Program-made: the position numbers and the translations under genes | The notes under the pieces: model-generated | The model's database searches: none | The model's input: the letters and a program-made list of their open reading frames with translations, nothing else | What the model was told of the DNA's origin: nothing | Part shown: positions 9,811 through 18,251 of the stretch, one piece after another | Layout of the letters: each line of letters starts with the position of its first letter | Position numbering within the stretch: position 1 is the first letter of the stretch | From: Vibrio qingdaonensis | Lineage (GTDB): Bacteria; Pseudomonadota; Gammaproteobacteria; Enterobacterales; Vibrionaceae | Reading direction: 5' to 3' | Length of the DNA: 64,000 nt | Assembly: GCF_026191675.1 (NCBI RefSeq) | Contig: NZ_JAKRRY010000003.1 | Span: 1 to 64,000 of the forward strand

Positions 9811-9844
9811 TAAGAAAATTACGGAATAAGGAATAATTTTCTTA
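9811..9844. repeat. 11-bp perfect inverted repeat upstream of serA
   Basis: TAAGAAAATTA and TAATTTTCTTA are separated by 12 bases, about 145 bases before the serA start. The A/T-rich arms could be an operator (Lrp-like or ArgP-like binding is conceivable) or an RNA hairpin. It is distinct from the rpiA terminator just beyond it. Confidence 0.7.
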
Positions 9845-9849
9845 TAGTT

Positions 9850-9882
9850 AAGGAGAGAAAACGGCACTAAGGCGTGCCGTTT
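9850..9882 (-). terminator. Terminator after rpiA
   Basis: On the minus strand, AAACGGCAC / GTGCCGTTT with a six-base loop is followed by TTTTCTCTCC. It lies 24 bases after the rpiA stop codon. Confidence 0.7.
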
Positions 9883-9905
9883 GTAATCAAATGACGTAAA
9901 AAGAA

Positions 9906-10562
9906 CTAGTCTTCGATTTTTGCGCCTTCTGGCGTACCAGTAATCACAACATCCGCGCCACGGTGAGCAAATAGGCCCACTGTCACTACGCCAGCAAGCG
10001 CGTTAATTTTATCTTCCATTGTTTTTGGATCGGTGATTTTCATGCCGTATACATCAAGAATCACGTTACCATTATCTGTGACGACGCCTTCGCGGTATGC
10101 AGGGTCACCACCAAGCTTAACGAGTTCTCGCGCCACGTATGAGCGAGCCATCGGAATCACTTCAACTGGAAGTGGGAATTCGCCCAGTACATCAACGGCT
10201 TTAGTGCCATCAACAATACAAATGAACTTTTTCGAGATTGCAGCAACAATTTTTTCACGAGTCAGTGCCGCGCCACCGCCTTTGATCATGTCTCGAGATG
10301 GGTTTATTTCATCCGCACCGTCGACATAAACATCAAGCATAGACACATCATTGCATTCAAAAACTTCAATGCCTAATGCTTCAAGTTTTTCTGTTGATGC
10401 GATAGAACTAGAGACTGCGCCTTTGATGTCATCTTTGATTGAGCCTAACGCATCAATAAAGTGATTAACGGTAGAGCCGGTACCTACACCAACAATACTG
10501 CCTTCTTCTACGTACTTGAGAGCGGCCCAGCCAGCTGCTTTTTTCATCTCGTCTTGAGTCAT
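9906..10562 (-). CDS. rpiA: Ribose-5-phosphate isomerase A
   Basis: This 218-residue enzyme interconverts ribose 5-phosphate and ribulose 5-phosphate. Family motifs are [13 protein letters not shown] (phosphate loop), VDGADEINP (catalytic Asp region) and [14 protein letters not shown]. The start [21 protein letters not shown] matches E. coli. It has its own terminator. serA follows on the same strand, and ygfA precedes it. Confidence 0.96.
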   Translation of the reverse strand: MTQDEMKKAAGWAALKYVEEGSIVGVGTGSTVNHFIDALGSIKDDIKGAVSSSIASTEKLEALGIEVFECNDVSMLDVYVDGADEINPSRDMIKGGGAALTREKIVAAISKKFICIVDGTKAVDVLGEFPLPVEVIPMARSYVARELVKLGGDPAYREGVVTDNGNVILDVYGMKITDPKTMEDKINALAGVVTVGLFAHRGADVVITGTPEGAKIED

Positions 10563-10733
10563 GGTTGAAATCCCAGTTAGAAAGTTAGGGTGAAAATGCG
10601 GGCGAATTATATATTAAAATGATAGCAATTGGCGTTAAAAAGCGAGAATAAGGTCAAAAAGAATGACATTTAGCAATCGGTTGCCCATGCATTGTTTGTG
10701 AGGTGTAGGCCGAGCTTATAGCGTCGCCGTTGG

Positions 10734-11321
10734 CTACCAACGCCAAACTTGTTTTGGGGTGACAATGGTTGAGAGTGGAATATCCCAAGATTCATTTGGT
10801 AGAGTCGATACCTGCTGGCAATTGTGTGCAAGCCCAATAGCCTGAGGACCCTTGCTAGAAAATTGCCATGGTGCGAGTGTTCGATCGTAATAACCACCGC
10901 CCATTCCCAGTCTTTGCCCTTGTTCGTCAAAAGCGACAAGTGGCGTAAAAATAATATCGAGTTGACGAACTGGGCATATCATACGCTGATCAAGTTCAGG
11001 TTCTAGGATACGATATTGGTTAGCTACTAGAAGCGTATTGGCGTGGTAACGTAAGAAAAGTAACTGACCTTTGGAGAAAGGGTGAATCACGGGCAGGTAG
11101 GTGTTAATGCCTCGCTGCCATAGCTCGTCAATGAGAGGTTGAGTATCAAGCTCACCATCGGTGGCTAAATAGAGTGCAACGTGCTTAGCTCGAGTGAGTT
11201 CTGGTAAAGGCTGGCATTGTTCGGCGAGTTGAAAAGCGTAGTCAGTTTGCTGACTTGCTGTTATTGCCCGACGAAGATGTCGGATGTCAGTGCGAATACG
11301 TTGTCTAGTATTGACAGACAT
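10734..11321 (-). CDS. ygfA: 5-formyltetrahydrofolate cyclo-ligase
   Basis: About 195 residues. The enzyme converts 5-formyl-THF to 5,10-methenyl-THF with ATP. The C-terminal signature LGMGGGYYDRTL and the preceding DIIFTPLVAFDEQGQRLG are characteristic. The start ATG lies only a few bases after the 3' end of 6S RNA on the same strand, the conserved ssrS-ygfA arrangement; in E. coli the two are cotranscribed and ygfA is linked to persister formation. Confidence 0.92.
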   Translation of the reverse strand: MSVNTRQRIRTDIRHLRRAITASQQTDYAFQLAEQCQPLPELTRAKHVALYLATDGELDTQPLIDELWQRGINTYLPVIHPFSKGQLLFLRYHANTLLVANQYRILEPELDQRMICPVRQLDIIFTPLVAFDEQGQRLGMGGGYYDRTLAPWQFSSKGPQAIGLAHNCQQVSTLPNESWDIPLSTIVTPKQVWRW

Positions 11322-11323
11322 AA

Positions 11324-11509
11324 GGAATACCCCAAAGTGCCGTTGAAGATTGTGGCCCTTGAACCTGCTGGTTCAAGGCGGATCAGCAAAGGTAACCGTA
11401 GGCTTCTCGGTACGAGCCGAGCTTGCTCAATAGTGCCCAAATACTAACCCTTAAGGATTGCTTATCGGCTCAGGGACTTAAATCCTCTGACGCACACTCC
11501 AGGGTAAAT
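11324..11509 (-). ncRNA. ssrS: 6S RNA
   Basis: The minus strand between zapA and ygfA carries the 6S landmarks. GTCCCTGAGCCGATA lies in the 5' arm, followed by the central-bubble side and GAGCAAGCTCGG, then CCGAGAAGCC. Next comes the hairpin CCTTGAACC...GGTTCAAGGG and a closing 3' arm GGCACTTTGGGGTATTCC. The length of about 186 nt and the zapA-ssrS-ygfA order equal E. coli. 6S RNA binds the sigma70 holoenzyme as an open-promoter mimic in stationary phase. The 5' end is estimated from the E. coli alignment and touches the zapA stop codon. Confidence 0.93.
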
Positions 11510-11820
11510 TAGTTTCGCTGTCCTTGCCTTACATTATTAATAGCATCATCAAGTGATGCGGCGAGCTGTTCCATTCGCTCGGTAAGTTGAGAGGTATTTT
11601 GTTGCACCTCATCACTTTTTGTATTCAGCTCGTAAGACATATTCAAAGCGGCGATCGTGAGCAATTTTAGCTCATTCGTTACTTTTGTCCGCTGAGTCAT
11701 TTCTTGCAATCGGTCATCAAGATCTTTTGCCGCTTGGATCAAGGTTTCTTCTTGACCTGCAGGGCAATTTACCCGAGTCAATTTACCTAATATTTCCACT
11801 TCGACTGCTTGATTTTCCAT
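11509..11820 (-). CDS. zapA: Cell division protein ZapA
   Basis: About 103 residues, using ATG 11820 (MENQAVEVEILG). The frame runs 11 codons further upstream, but those residues do not look like ZapA. The N-terminal beta part (EILGKLTRVNCPAGQ) and the following helix AAKDLDDRLQEMTQRTKVTN, with LTIAALNMSYEL, match ZapA. A C-terminal coiled coil completes it. ZapA crosslinks FtsZ filaments at mid-cell. 6S RNA begins at its stop codon. Confidence 0.92.
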   Translation of the reverse strand: MENQAVEVEILGKLTRVNCPAGQEETLIQAAKDLDDRLQEMTQRTKVTNELKLLTIAALNMSYELNTKSDEVQQNTSQLTERMEQLAASLDDAINNVRQGQRN

Positions 11821-12110
11821 AATGACAAGAACTCTTTTTGTTATCACCAACAAAGGTAATCTGAGGAGGAAACTATAGGTAAACGGCCATTAAGATTCAA
11901 GCTTTTCTAGTGACTCAATGCCAAATGCGTGTTTAATCACACACGAAATCGACAATTCGCACAAAAGCTATCCAGAAACGAGGCAAATGCCGTTTTCGCT
12001 TGCGGTGGGAAGTGATAGCATGACCAACCAATACCAAAGCGCTTCCAGTCAACGATTCGTTCAGACCATCGTCTGCTGGAAAGTCAGAAAAGAATAGAAT
12101 GAGAGCCACT

Positions 12111-12692
12111 ATGACTGATACCACACTACCAAATTATATTACCGTTGCGACGGAATTACAGCAGGCTAGCCTTGCTGTTAGCCCTGCAGAGCTGCATGGC
12201 CTATTAGTTGGGATGTTGAGTGGTGGTCTGGGACTCAACGACGATAGCTGGCAGCCACTATTATTTGATTATACGAATGACGGAATAAGCTGGCCACAAT
12301 CTGCTATTGCGAGGGCGAAAGCTTTATTGACGCACTCAATTAGTGAGTTAACAGATAACGAGAGCTTTGAAGTGTCGCTGTTGATTCCTGATGATGCCGT
12401 TGATGCGACATTAGTAGAGAAAGCAGATGGCTTGAGTGAGTGGGTGAACCACTTTATTTCAGGGCTGGGTTTAATCAGCACTAAGTTAGCGCAGGCGTCA
12501 GAGCAGAGTAAAGAAGCGCTTGGTGATCTGGAAGAAATTGCCAAGCTGGGTGTTGACGAAGAGGACGACCTAGAAGAGCAAGCGCAATTGTTTGAGCAAG
12601 TGATCGAACATGTGAAAGCATGTGTATTAACGATACATGCCGAGTTTGGTATTAAACCGGCCAAGCCAGCTGATACGCCAACGATTCACTAA
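12111..12692 (+). CDS. ygfB: YgfB family protein (UPF0149)
   Basis: About 193 residues. [16 protein letters not shown], then [14 protein letters not shown] and the acidic [20 protein letters not shown] helix are typical of the YgfB/UPF0149 family. ATG 12111 is preferred to the frame start at 12099 because GAGAG lies just before it. It is divergent from zapA, as in E. coli. In Pseudomonas a YgfB homologue modulates AlpA-dependent gene control; whether this applies here is unknown. Confidence 0.9.
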   Translation: MTDTTLPNYITVATELQQASLAVSPAELHGLLVGMLSGGLGLNDDSWQPLLFDYTNDGISWPQSAIARAKALLTHSISELTDNESFEVSLLIPDDAVDATLVEKADGLSEWVNHFISGLGLISTKLAQASEQSKEALGDLEEIAKLGVDEEDDLEEQAQLFEQVIEHVKACVLTIHAEFGIKPAKPADTPTIH

Positions 12693-12741
12693 TTAAGCGT
12701 TAATACTGTATCAATCGCTAATACTTTAAAGAGAACACCTC

Positions 12742-13935
12742 GTGTCGAGACTGTATGATATTGTGATTGCTGGTGGCGCTATGGCGGGGGCAACCTTAGC
12801 TATGGCGTTAAACCAAGGAAGCAATCAGTCGTTAAGAATAGCCGTCATAGAACCTTATCAGCCCGATCATCAAGCTCACCCCGGTTTTGATGCGCGCTCG
12901 ATTGCGCTTTCCTATGGAACGGTCGCCATTCTCAAGCATTTTCAGTTGTGGTCGCTCATCGACGATCATGCCACGCCGATTACCCACATTCATGTTTCCG
13001 ATCGAGGTCATGCAGGAATGACGGACTTCTATGCCGAGAAAGAAGGGCTCGAAGCGATGGGGTATGTGGTTGAGTTGGCGGAAGTCGGGCGTCGATTTAG
13101 TCAGCATTTATCACAGCAGCATCATATTGAATTATTTTGCCCTTACTCGGTGAAACACATTGAGCGTAGGACGGATTCGGCAACCGTGACTCTATCGTCA
13201 AATGACGGAGAGAGCGTACAACTTGAAACGAAGCTAATTGTAGCTGCGGATGGCGCGGAGTCAGTGAGTTGCCAGTCAGTTGGCTTAACGCAGCAAAGCT
13301 TCGATTTTAACCAAACCGCGATTATCGCCAATGTTGTGACCAGTGAGCTTCACCAAGGTCGGGCGTTCGAACGTTTTACCGCGACTGGACCGTTAGCACT
13401 ATTGCCAATGAGCCAAGGGCGGAGTTCGTTGGTTTGGTGTTTACCCCCTGAGGAGGCTCAGCGTATTTTGAACTTGTCTCAAGCTGAGTTTTTAGGTGAA
13501 TTACAGCAAGCTTTTGGTTGGCGTTTAGGGCAATTTACCAAAGTGGGCAGCATTGCCAGTTACCCGCTGTTACTTCGTCATCGAGAACGTATTTCCTCCC
13601 ATCGGTTTGCCGCTGTAGGCAATGCGGCGCAAACGTTGCATCCAATTGCTGGGCAAGGCTTTAACCTGGGTATTCGCGATATTGCGACTTTGGTGGATTC
13701 GCTGTTGGTCAACACGAAAGATGTTGGTGATTACGCTAATCTTATTAGATTCCAAACGCAACGCGAGCAAGATCGATTAACCACGATTGCGATGACATCG
13801 GCTCTTGTACAAATTTTCTCTAATGATTTATTCGCATTTCGAGTGGGACGAAACATGGGGTTGGGAGTATTGGATACTTTCCCGCTGTTGAAATCTCCGC
13901 TTTTTAATCGTGCGCTCGGCGTGGTGAACAGGTAG
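12742..13935 (+). CDS. ubiH: 2-octaprenyl-6-methoxyphenol hydroxylase UbiH
   Basis: A 397-residue FAD monooxygenase of ubiquinone synthesis. It has the dinucleotide fold IVIAGGAMAGATLAMAL, the DG motif AADGAESV and the second FAD motif GNAAQTLHPIAGQGFNLGIRD. The usual family reading is GDAAHT or GNAAQT. It begins with GTG 12742 after AAAGAGAA. In E. coli pepP lies between ygfB and ubiH; here the gap is only 49 bases, so pepP is missing from this place. Confidence 0.92.
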   Translation: MSRLYDIVIAGGAMAGATLAMALNQGSNQSLRIAVIEPYQPDHQAHPGFDARSIALSYGTVAILKHFQLWSLIDDHATPITHIHVSDRGHAGMTDFYAEKEGLEAMGYVVELAEVGRRFSQHLSQQHHIELFCPYSVKHIERRTDSATVTLSSNDGESVQLETKLIVAADGAESVSCQSVGLTQQSFDFNQTAIIANVVTSELHQGRAFERFTATGPLALLPMSQGRSSLVWCLPPEEAQRILNLSQAEFLGELQQAFGWRLGQFTKVGSIASYPLLLRHRERISSHRFAAVGNAAQTLHPIAGQGFNLGIRDIATLVDSLLVNTKDVGDYANLIRFQTQREQDRLTTIAMTSALVQIFSNDLFAFRVGRNMGLGVLDTFPLLKSPLFNRALGVVNR

Positions 13936-13944
13936 TACAACATT

Positions 13945-15168
13945 ATGCAAAGTTTTGATTTAGTTATTATTGGTGGTGGAATGGTTGGTTTGGCGTTAGC
14001 TAGATCCCTGCAAGATACGGATCTTCGTATCGCGGTGATCGAAGGAAGCGTGCCTTCTAAGTCTATACCAGATGAGCCAGATATTCGTGTCTCTGCATTA
14101 AGCCGCGCCAGTGAAACGATCTTAAAAAATCTAGGCGCTTGGGATGCGATTGAAAAGCATCGCTGTGCCGCATATCAAGCTATGGAAGTATGGGAGCAAG
14201 ACAGTTTTGCTCGTATCGAATTCTCAGCCAGCCAATTTTCTCAACCTAATCTTGGTCACATTGTCGAAAATCACATCATTCAAACCGCACTATTATCACA
14301 AGTAGAGCAGCAAGCGAACGTGACGTTCTTTATGCCGAATCGCTGCCAGTCTATGGCAGTCGGAGAGAGCGAAGTGTGGATGACTCTGGACAATGGCGTG
14401 GCGCTTACGAGTAAATTAGTTGTGGGAGCGGATGGCGCAAACTCTTGGGTTAGAGAGCAACAAGGGATCCCGCTGACACACTGGGATTATGGTCACAGTG
14501 CGTTAGTTGCTAATATCAAAGTGGATGATTACCACGATGGTGTAGCGCGTCAAGTCTTTACCCCGCAAGGTCCACTTGCATTCTTACCTCTGGATGACAG
14601 AAAACTATGCTCGGTAGTATGGTCAACGGATCCTATCAGAGCAGAAAAATTAGCAAAAATGTCTGAGGTAGAATTTAACAAAGCGATTACGGCAGAGTTT
14701 GATGGTCGATTAGGGCTTTGCCACTTAACCTCAGCGCGTCGGGTATTTCCTCTCAAAATGCGCTATGCACGAGACTTTGTGACAGAGCGTGTTGCTTTGA
14801 TCGGAGACGCTGCTCATACGATTCACCCTCTGGCAGGTCAAGGCGTTAATCTTGGTCTTTTGGATGCAGCAAGTTTGTCTGAAGAACTCATTAAGCTCTG
14901 GAAGGCAGGAAAAGATATTGGACGTAAGCGTCATTTAAGAGAATTTGAGCGTTGGCGAAAAACGGAAGCTGCCAAAATGATTGCGGCGATGCAGGGGTTT
15001 AAGGATTTATTTGAGGGCGATAACCCCGCGAAGAAAATGGTTCGTAGTTTAGGAATGAGGCTGGTAGGGCAATTGCCTGGCGCAAAACAAGAAATCATGA
15101 GCCGCGCGTTAGGAATGAAAGGACGTTTGCCTGAATTGGCGAAGTCGCCCGTCAAGCAAAGTGGTTAG
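13945..15168 (+). CDS. ubiI: 2-polyprenylphenol hydroxylase UbiI (VisC)
   Basis: 407 residues, same flavoprotein family as UbiH and nine bases downstream, so cotranscribed. Motifs: LVIIGGGMVGLALARSL (FAD), VGADGANSWVR and GDAAHTIHPLAGQGVNLG. Close to E. coli UbiI (LGHIVENHIIQTAL, ALVANIKVDDYHD). It performs the C5 hydroxylation of the ubiquinone ring. The C-terminal part ends MGLRL-type as in E. coli, followed by a short extension. Confidence 0.93.
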   Translation: MQSFDLVIIGGGMVGLALARSLQDTDLRIAVIEGSVPSKSIPDEPDIRVSALSRASETILKNLGAWDAIEKHRCAAYQAMEVWEQDSFARIEFSASQFSQPNLGHIVENHIIQTALLSQVEQQANVTFFMPNRCQSMAVGESEVWMTLDNGVALTSKLVVGADGANSWVREQQGIPLTHWDYGHSALVANIKVDDYHDGVARQVFTPQGPLAFLPLDDRKLCSVVWSTDPIRAEKLAKMSEVEFNKAITAEFDGRLGLCHLTSARRVFPLKMRYARDFVTERVALIGDAAHTIHPLAGQGVNLGLLDAASLSEELIKLWKAGKDIGRKRHLREFERWRKTEAAKMIAAMQGFKDLFEGDNPAKKMVRSLGMRLVGQLPGAKQEIMSRALGMKGRLPELAKSPVKQSG

Positions 15169-15198
15169 TTATGAGTGATGGTGTGTGAAAGTACATTT

Positions 15199-15226
15199 AA
15201 AAGAGGGCTTAATTGCCCTCTTTTTT
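15199..15226 (+). terminator. Terminator after ubiI
   Basis: AAAAGAGGGC / GCCCTCTTTT with a six-base loop and a T-run. It ends the ygfB-ubiH-ubiI unit. Confidence 0.85.
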
Positions 15227-15288
15227 ATCTGTGCAGTATACAAAATGTTATGTGAAGTATGGTATTTGCATTAAGCCATTTTTGATAA

Positions 15289-15495
15289 TCAAGCGTAAGC
15301 GCATCTCAGCCTCTTAACTTCTTGATTGACTTCTTTTACCGCGGTGAAGTGACGTTTTTCAGCTTGCGCAGGAATGATGAGTTTACCGTTATCAAACTCA
15401 AAGCCACCCAATCCATGGATATAAATTCGTCCCTTAAATAGTCGACTTATGTGTTTAGCAATCATACTTGGTGTATAGCGCTTAAACAGTCTCAT
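15289..15495 (-). CDS. ytfK: YtfK / DUF1107 small protein, SpoT-stimulating
   Basis: A 68-residue basic protein. It aligns along its whole length with E. coli YtfK: MRLFKRYTPSMIAKHISRLF, then GRIYIHGLGGFEFDNGKLIIP and EVNQEVKRLR. In E. coli YtfK binds SpoT and tips it toward (p)ppGpp synthesis during phosphate or fatty-acid starvation. The same role is likely here but inferred. A perfect TATAAT lies 34-39 bases upstream. relA, the other (p)ppGpp gene, is 19 kb away in this window. Confidence 0.85.
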   Translation of the reverse strand: MRLFKRYTPSMIAKHISRLFKGRIYIHGLGGFEFDNGKLIIPAQAEKRHFTAVKEVNQEVKRLRCAYA

Positions 15496-15528
15496 TTACT
15501 CTTCCTTATCGTTTACCTAGCACGAAGG

Positions 15529-15534
15529 ATTATA
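15529..15534 (-). promoter_or_regulatory. Candidate -10 element of ytfK
   Basis: On the minus strand TATAAT lies about 34 bases before the ytfK ATG, giving a leader of about 27 bases. A weak CACATT at 17-bp spacing could act as -35. No convincing Pho box is seen. Confidence 0.35.
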
Positions 15535-15914
15535 GATAAAACCCTTCATGTAATGTGTGATTAACCAGTGTTTACGAGGATTTAGCTCAGTAAATTCATC
15601 GTTTTGTGCTGCGTTTATCAATTTCATTACGAGTGACAAAGTATCTCGTGATACGTAGCGCAAAAAATCATTTAGACAGTGGAACATGTCAAAATTAGAG
15701 AGTGATTCATGTTGAAAAACGAGGGCTATTTAAGCTTCCTAATGTGACAGTACTATGAATCTAAATGCATTATTTTCGGAACTTTATATTGGTGTATTTT
15801 GCTACTAAATATGAGTGTTATTTATATAGACCAGAGAAACCTCAAAAAGTTTTCAGTTGGACATACGGTGTTACAAACCAGCAGGAAGATGGGGGGAGAA
15901 CCGTTATCATGAGT
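15535..15914. other. Gene-free stretch upstream of ytfK
   Basis: About 380 A/T-rich bases lie between the ytfK promoter and the terminator of the small RNA candidate. A 77-codon plus-strand frame (15765-15998) crosses part of it but looks random and runs through the terminator hairpin. I see nothing else here. Confidence 0.5.
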
Positions 15915-16045
15915 AAAAAAAAAGCCCGCTCAGCGGGCCAAATGTCACAGATGCATTACACAAAAGGGAGTTACTGCTTACGCAGAGCATCACTCTAGTG
16001 TGGACAGCAACGTAGCGGAGTTGCTCGTTGATGTCTGGTCATAGC
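15915..16045 (-). ncRNA. Candidate small RNA with terminal terminator hairpin
   Basis: Read on the minus strand, this intergenic stretch has four short stems in series: GCAAC/GTTGC (16007-16024), CACT/AGTG (15991-16000), CTGC/GCAG (15974-15985) and GCCCGC/GCGGGC (15924-15938). The last is followed by nine T at 15915-15923, a model intrinsic terminator. No gene ends nearby: the YbaK-type gene stops 300 bases upstream. The 5' end is a guess from a weak TATGCT -10. Alternatively it is the far end of that gene's 3' UTR. Confidence 0.4.
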
Positions 16046-16238
16046 ATACTCTAAAAAAAACCTCATGACTATTTATGCGTATATATTGAGTAATATTTCA
16101 TTTTGTTTGTGGTGGGAATTTGATCTGTATCGCAGTACGCTCGTGAGGGGCTACAGTAGTTTGCATTTATGACCGTCGCTTATATGTATAAAAGGAGCGA
16201 AGCTCGGTTAGGAGAGGAAGGCATACACGGTATTGGTT

Positions 16239-16703
16239 CTATCGGCAGATGTCTGCCCATAGAGGTGAACAGCATTGCACTAAATCGTTTAAGGATAACA
16301 AGAGTCCAGCGTTGCTGTTGCCACTGCTGATCGTCACCATATTATGTTGTTTTAAACCCGTATCAAAAAGAATAGGTATAGACGTGCGCAGTAATAGTGG
16401 GGTTACCGTTCCGATAGTGGCGCCAGTTATGGACTCAATTTCTTGACGAGAAGCGCAGGTCATGCGGCGAGTTGTGAGTACATGACGAACTTTTTTCGGA
16501 TCAATAGATTCATTACCAGAGCAGCAGGCTAAGGCATATTGCCCCCCCATATCTCGTAATACGATAGCTTTGACCATTATCTCGGCTTTGATACCGCGTA
16601 GATGAGCTGCTTCTTGAATCGAAGCAGCTGCTTTACCTTGCATCAGCAGTTGAAATGGGATTTCACGTTGCTGTAGGTAGCGGGTAATGGGCGTTGAGAG
16701 CAT
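16239..16703 (-). CDS. YbaK/EbsC-domain aminoacyl-tRNA deacylase-like protein
   Basis: A 154-residue single-domain protein. Family marks are QEAAHLRGIKAEIMVKAIVLR with the candidate catalytic Lys, YALACCSGNESIDPKKVRH, and TGATIGTVTPLLL, corresponding to the YbaK G-x-x-x-P loop. It hydrolyses mischarged tRNA in characterised relatives; the substrate here is unknown. It follows ygfZ on the same strand with a two-base gap and is probably cotranscribed. It is a second, distinct YbaK-fold gene in the window (the other ends at 5382). Confidence 0.78.
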   Translation of the reverse strand: MLSTPITRYLQQREIPFQLLMQGKAAASIQEAAHLRGIKAEIMVKAIVLRDMGGQYALACCSGNESIDPKKVRHVLTTRRMTCASRQEIESITGATIGTVTPLLLRTSIPILFDTGLKQHNMVTISSGNSNAGLLLSLNDLVQCCSPLWADICR

Positions 16704-16705
16704 GA

Positions 16706-17677
16706 TTACTCGTCATCAACCGAGTAAGGGAGTGCTGTCGGCGTGAGGCGGTCTTCAAGCGAAGACGTCACTCGAAACTCAGTATCCGCATCCAAATTGT
16801 TGGGTAAGATTGCAGAAACGAGTGTTGTACCATCGGAAAATTGATAGAAAGCAAGCGTATCTCCTGCTTTTCTCCAGTTTTCTCCAACAGAGCGCTCAAC
16901 GACAACGTTGTCAGATCCTGTCAGTTTGGTTGAAAGGACACCAGACAGTGTCATTAACATGCGCTTATTGATGCCGCGATACTTTGCCCGAGCGACGGTT
17001 TCTTGTCCCGTATAGCACCCTTTTTTGAAGCTAATGCCACCGATGGCCTGCAAATTAAAGGCTTGTGGAATATGTTGGTTTTGCAACTCAGGAGTTAAGG
17101 TTGGCAGCCCCTGTTCAATATCAAGTCGAGTCCAAAGTGATTCATCACTCCAAGTGAGGGCGTCATCGTTAAGGTGCGCTTGTAGCCAAGCACTCGGTGC
17201 CACGATCATCCAGCGGTCATCACTGATTTTGATAGCGGTTGCCGACTCAGTGGTTCGTACGTCCCCCTTTGTTGGGAAGAGAGACGTCACAAAGGCATGG
17301 CTTTGCGCGCCAATAATGCCCGCAATGCTATTGTCGCTTATCGTGATGTCTACCTTTGAGAAAACCGCGTACTTGCTAAGTTCAGCTTGCTCTTTTGTAA
17401 TAACTGAACGGGGTTGAATCATGGTATAGCCACTGTGAGTATGACAAAGACGAAAAATACTCCACACTTTTCCTTTGGCGTCGCAGTGTGCACCGAGTGT
17501 GGATTCTTCTTCGGCAAGGGTGACGACATCGCATGTTACTTGCCCTTGCAAGTAGGCTTTTTTATCTGCACCGACCATGTCGATCGCTCCCCAAGATGGG
17601 AGTAACGCCAAAACCAAATCAGGCAGTGATGCAGAGGGAGTATCGTTGAATGACTGAGTGCTAGGTTGCCAATCCAT
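16706..17677 (-). CDS. ygfZ: tRNA-modifying / Fe-S maintenance protein YgfZ
   Basis: 323 residues of the folate-binding GcvT-like fold. The YgfZ signature KGCYTGQE, with its essential Cys, is in SFKKGCYTGQETVARAKYRG. YgfZ takes part in repair or assembly of certain iron-sulfur enzymes such as MiaB, with folate. It lies divergent from sdhE, the conserved ygfZ/sdhE-ygfX arrangement of enterobacteria. Confidence 0.92.
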   Translation of the reverse strand: MDWQPSTQSFNDTPSASLPDLVLALLPSWGAIDMVGADKKAYLQGQVTCDVVTLAEEESTLGAHCDAKGKVWSIFRLCHTHSGYTMIQPRSVITKEQAELSKYAVFSKVDITISDNSIAGIIGAQSHAFVTSLFPTKGDVRTTESATAIKISDDRWMIVAPSAWLQAHLNDDALTWSDESLWTRLDIEQGLPTLTPELQNQHIPQAFNLQAIGGISFKKGCYTGQETVARAKYRGINKRMLMTLSGVLSTKLTGSDNVVVERSVGENWRKAGDTLAFYQFSDGTTLVSAILPNNLDADTEFRVTSSLEDRLTPTALPYSVDDE

Positions 17678-17856
17678 AATTAGAGGTCTCTTTAGATATC
17701 ATAATGAATATGTTAATGCGCTGAGCTGGATTTGTCAGCTGAATGTTGTTGCACGATTTGTTGTGATAGAAGTAGAGATTGTGTGATGTCAGCAGTGGTT
17801 AGTGTGAAACAGGCTTGTTACACTCAGCTCAAATTAAGTAGTAGATGGAGAATGCA

Positions 17857-18117
17857 ATGTACTCTACTGAACAAAAAGCACGGATAAAATGGGCTTGCCG
17901 CCGAGGCATGCTAGAGCTTGATGTTGTTGTTATGCCGTTCTTTGAGGAGTGTTTTGATACCTTGACAGGGCAAGAGCAGAATGACTTCGTATCTTTGTTG
18001 GAGTGTCAAGATCCTGATCTATTTACCTGGATCATGGGGCATGGGCGCAGTGAGAATTTAGGTCATGCGTCAATGGTGGACAAAATTGTTGCGCATAATC
18101 TGAGTAAAGTTCGATAA
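17857..18117 (+). CDS. sdhE: FAD assembly factor SdhE
   Basis: About 86 residues starting at ATG 17857, with GGAGAA four bases upstream; an ATG at 17845 is also in frame. The RGMLELD motif in KARIKWACRRGMLELD contacts the flavoprotein, and LLECQDPDLFTWIMGHG completes the family pattern. SdhE promotes covalent FAD attachment to succinate dehydrogenase (and fumarate reductase). ygfX follows at once. Confidence 0.92.
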   Translation: MYSTEQKARIKWACRRGMLELDVVVMPFFEECFDTLTGQEQNDFVSLLECQDPDLFTWIMGHGRSENLGHASMVDKIVAHNLSKVR

Positions 18118-18251
18118 TTCAGTCTTTTATTCGAGAAAATATCACCACTCATCCTTACGAATTAGGTAAGCGTAGTCTTGAGCACGCTTACCTACATGCC
18201 TCTTTTTCTTTCCATGCTTGCGTTGCTAACCTAATTTGTCATGTCCTGCTA

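Noticed and set aside
10670..10939. 89-codon minus-strand frame over the 3' end of ygfA
   Set aside because: Shadow frame of the well-supported cyclo-ligase gene.
11933..12124. 63-codon minus-strand frame between zapA and ygfB
   Set aside because: Overlaps the ygfB start and has no recognisable motif or ribosome site; more likely chance.
15640..15720. Pho box upstream of ytfK
   Set aside because: TTGACAT and CTGTCTA-like pieces occur on the minus strand, but not at the required 11-bp period.
15860..15905. CsrB-type RNA with GGA motifs on the plus strand
   Set aside because: Only two or three GGA triplets, without the repeated loop structure of CsrB.
15765..15998. 77-codon plus-strand frame
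   Set aside because: No Shine-Dalgarno, random-looking composition, and it runs through a terminator hairpin of the other strand.
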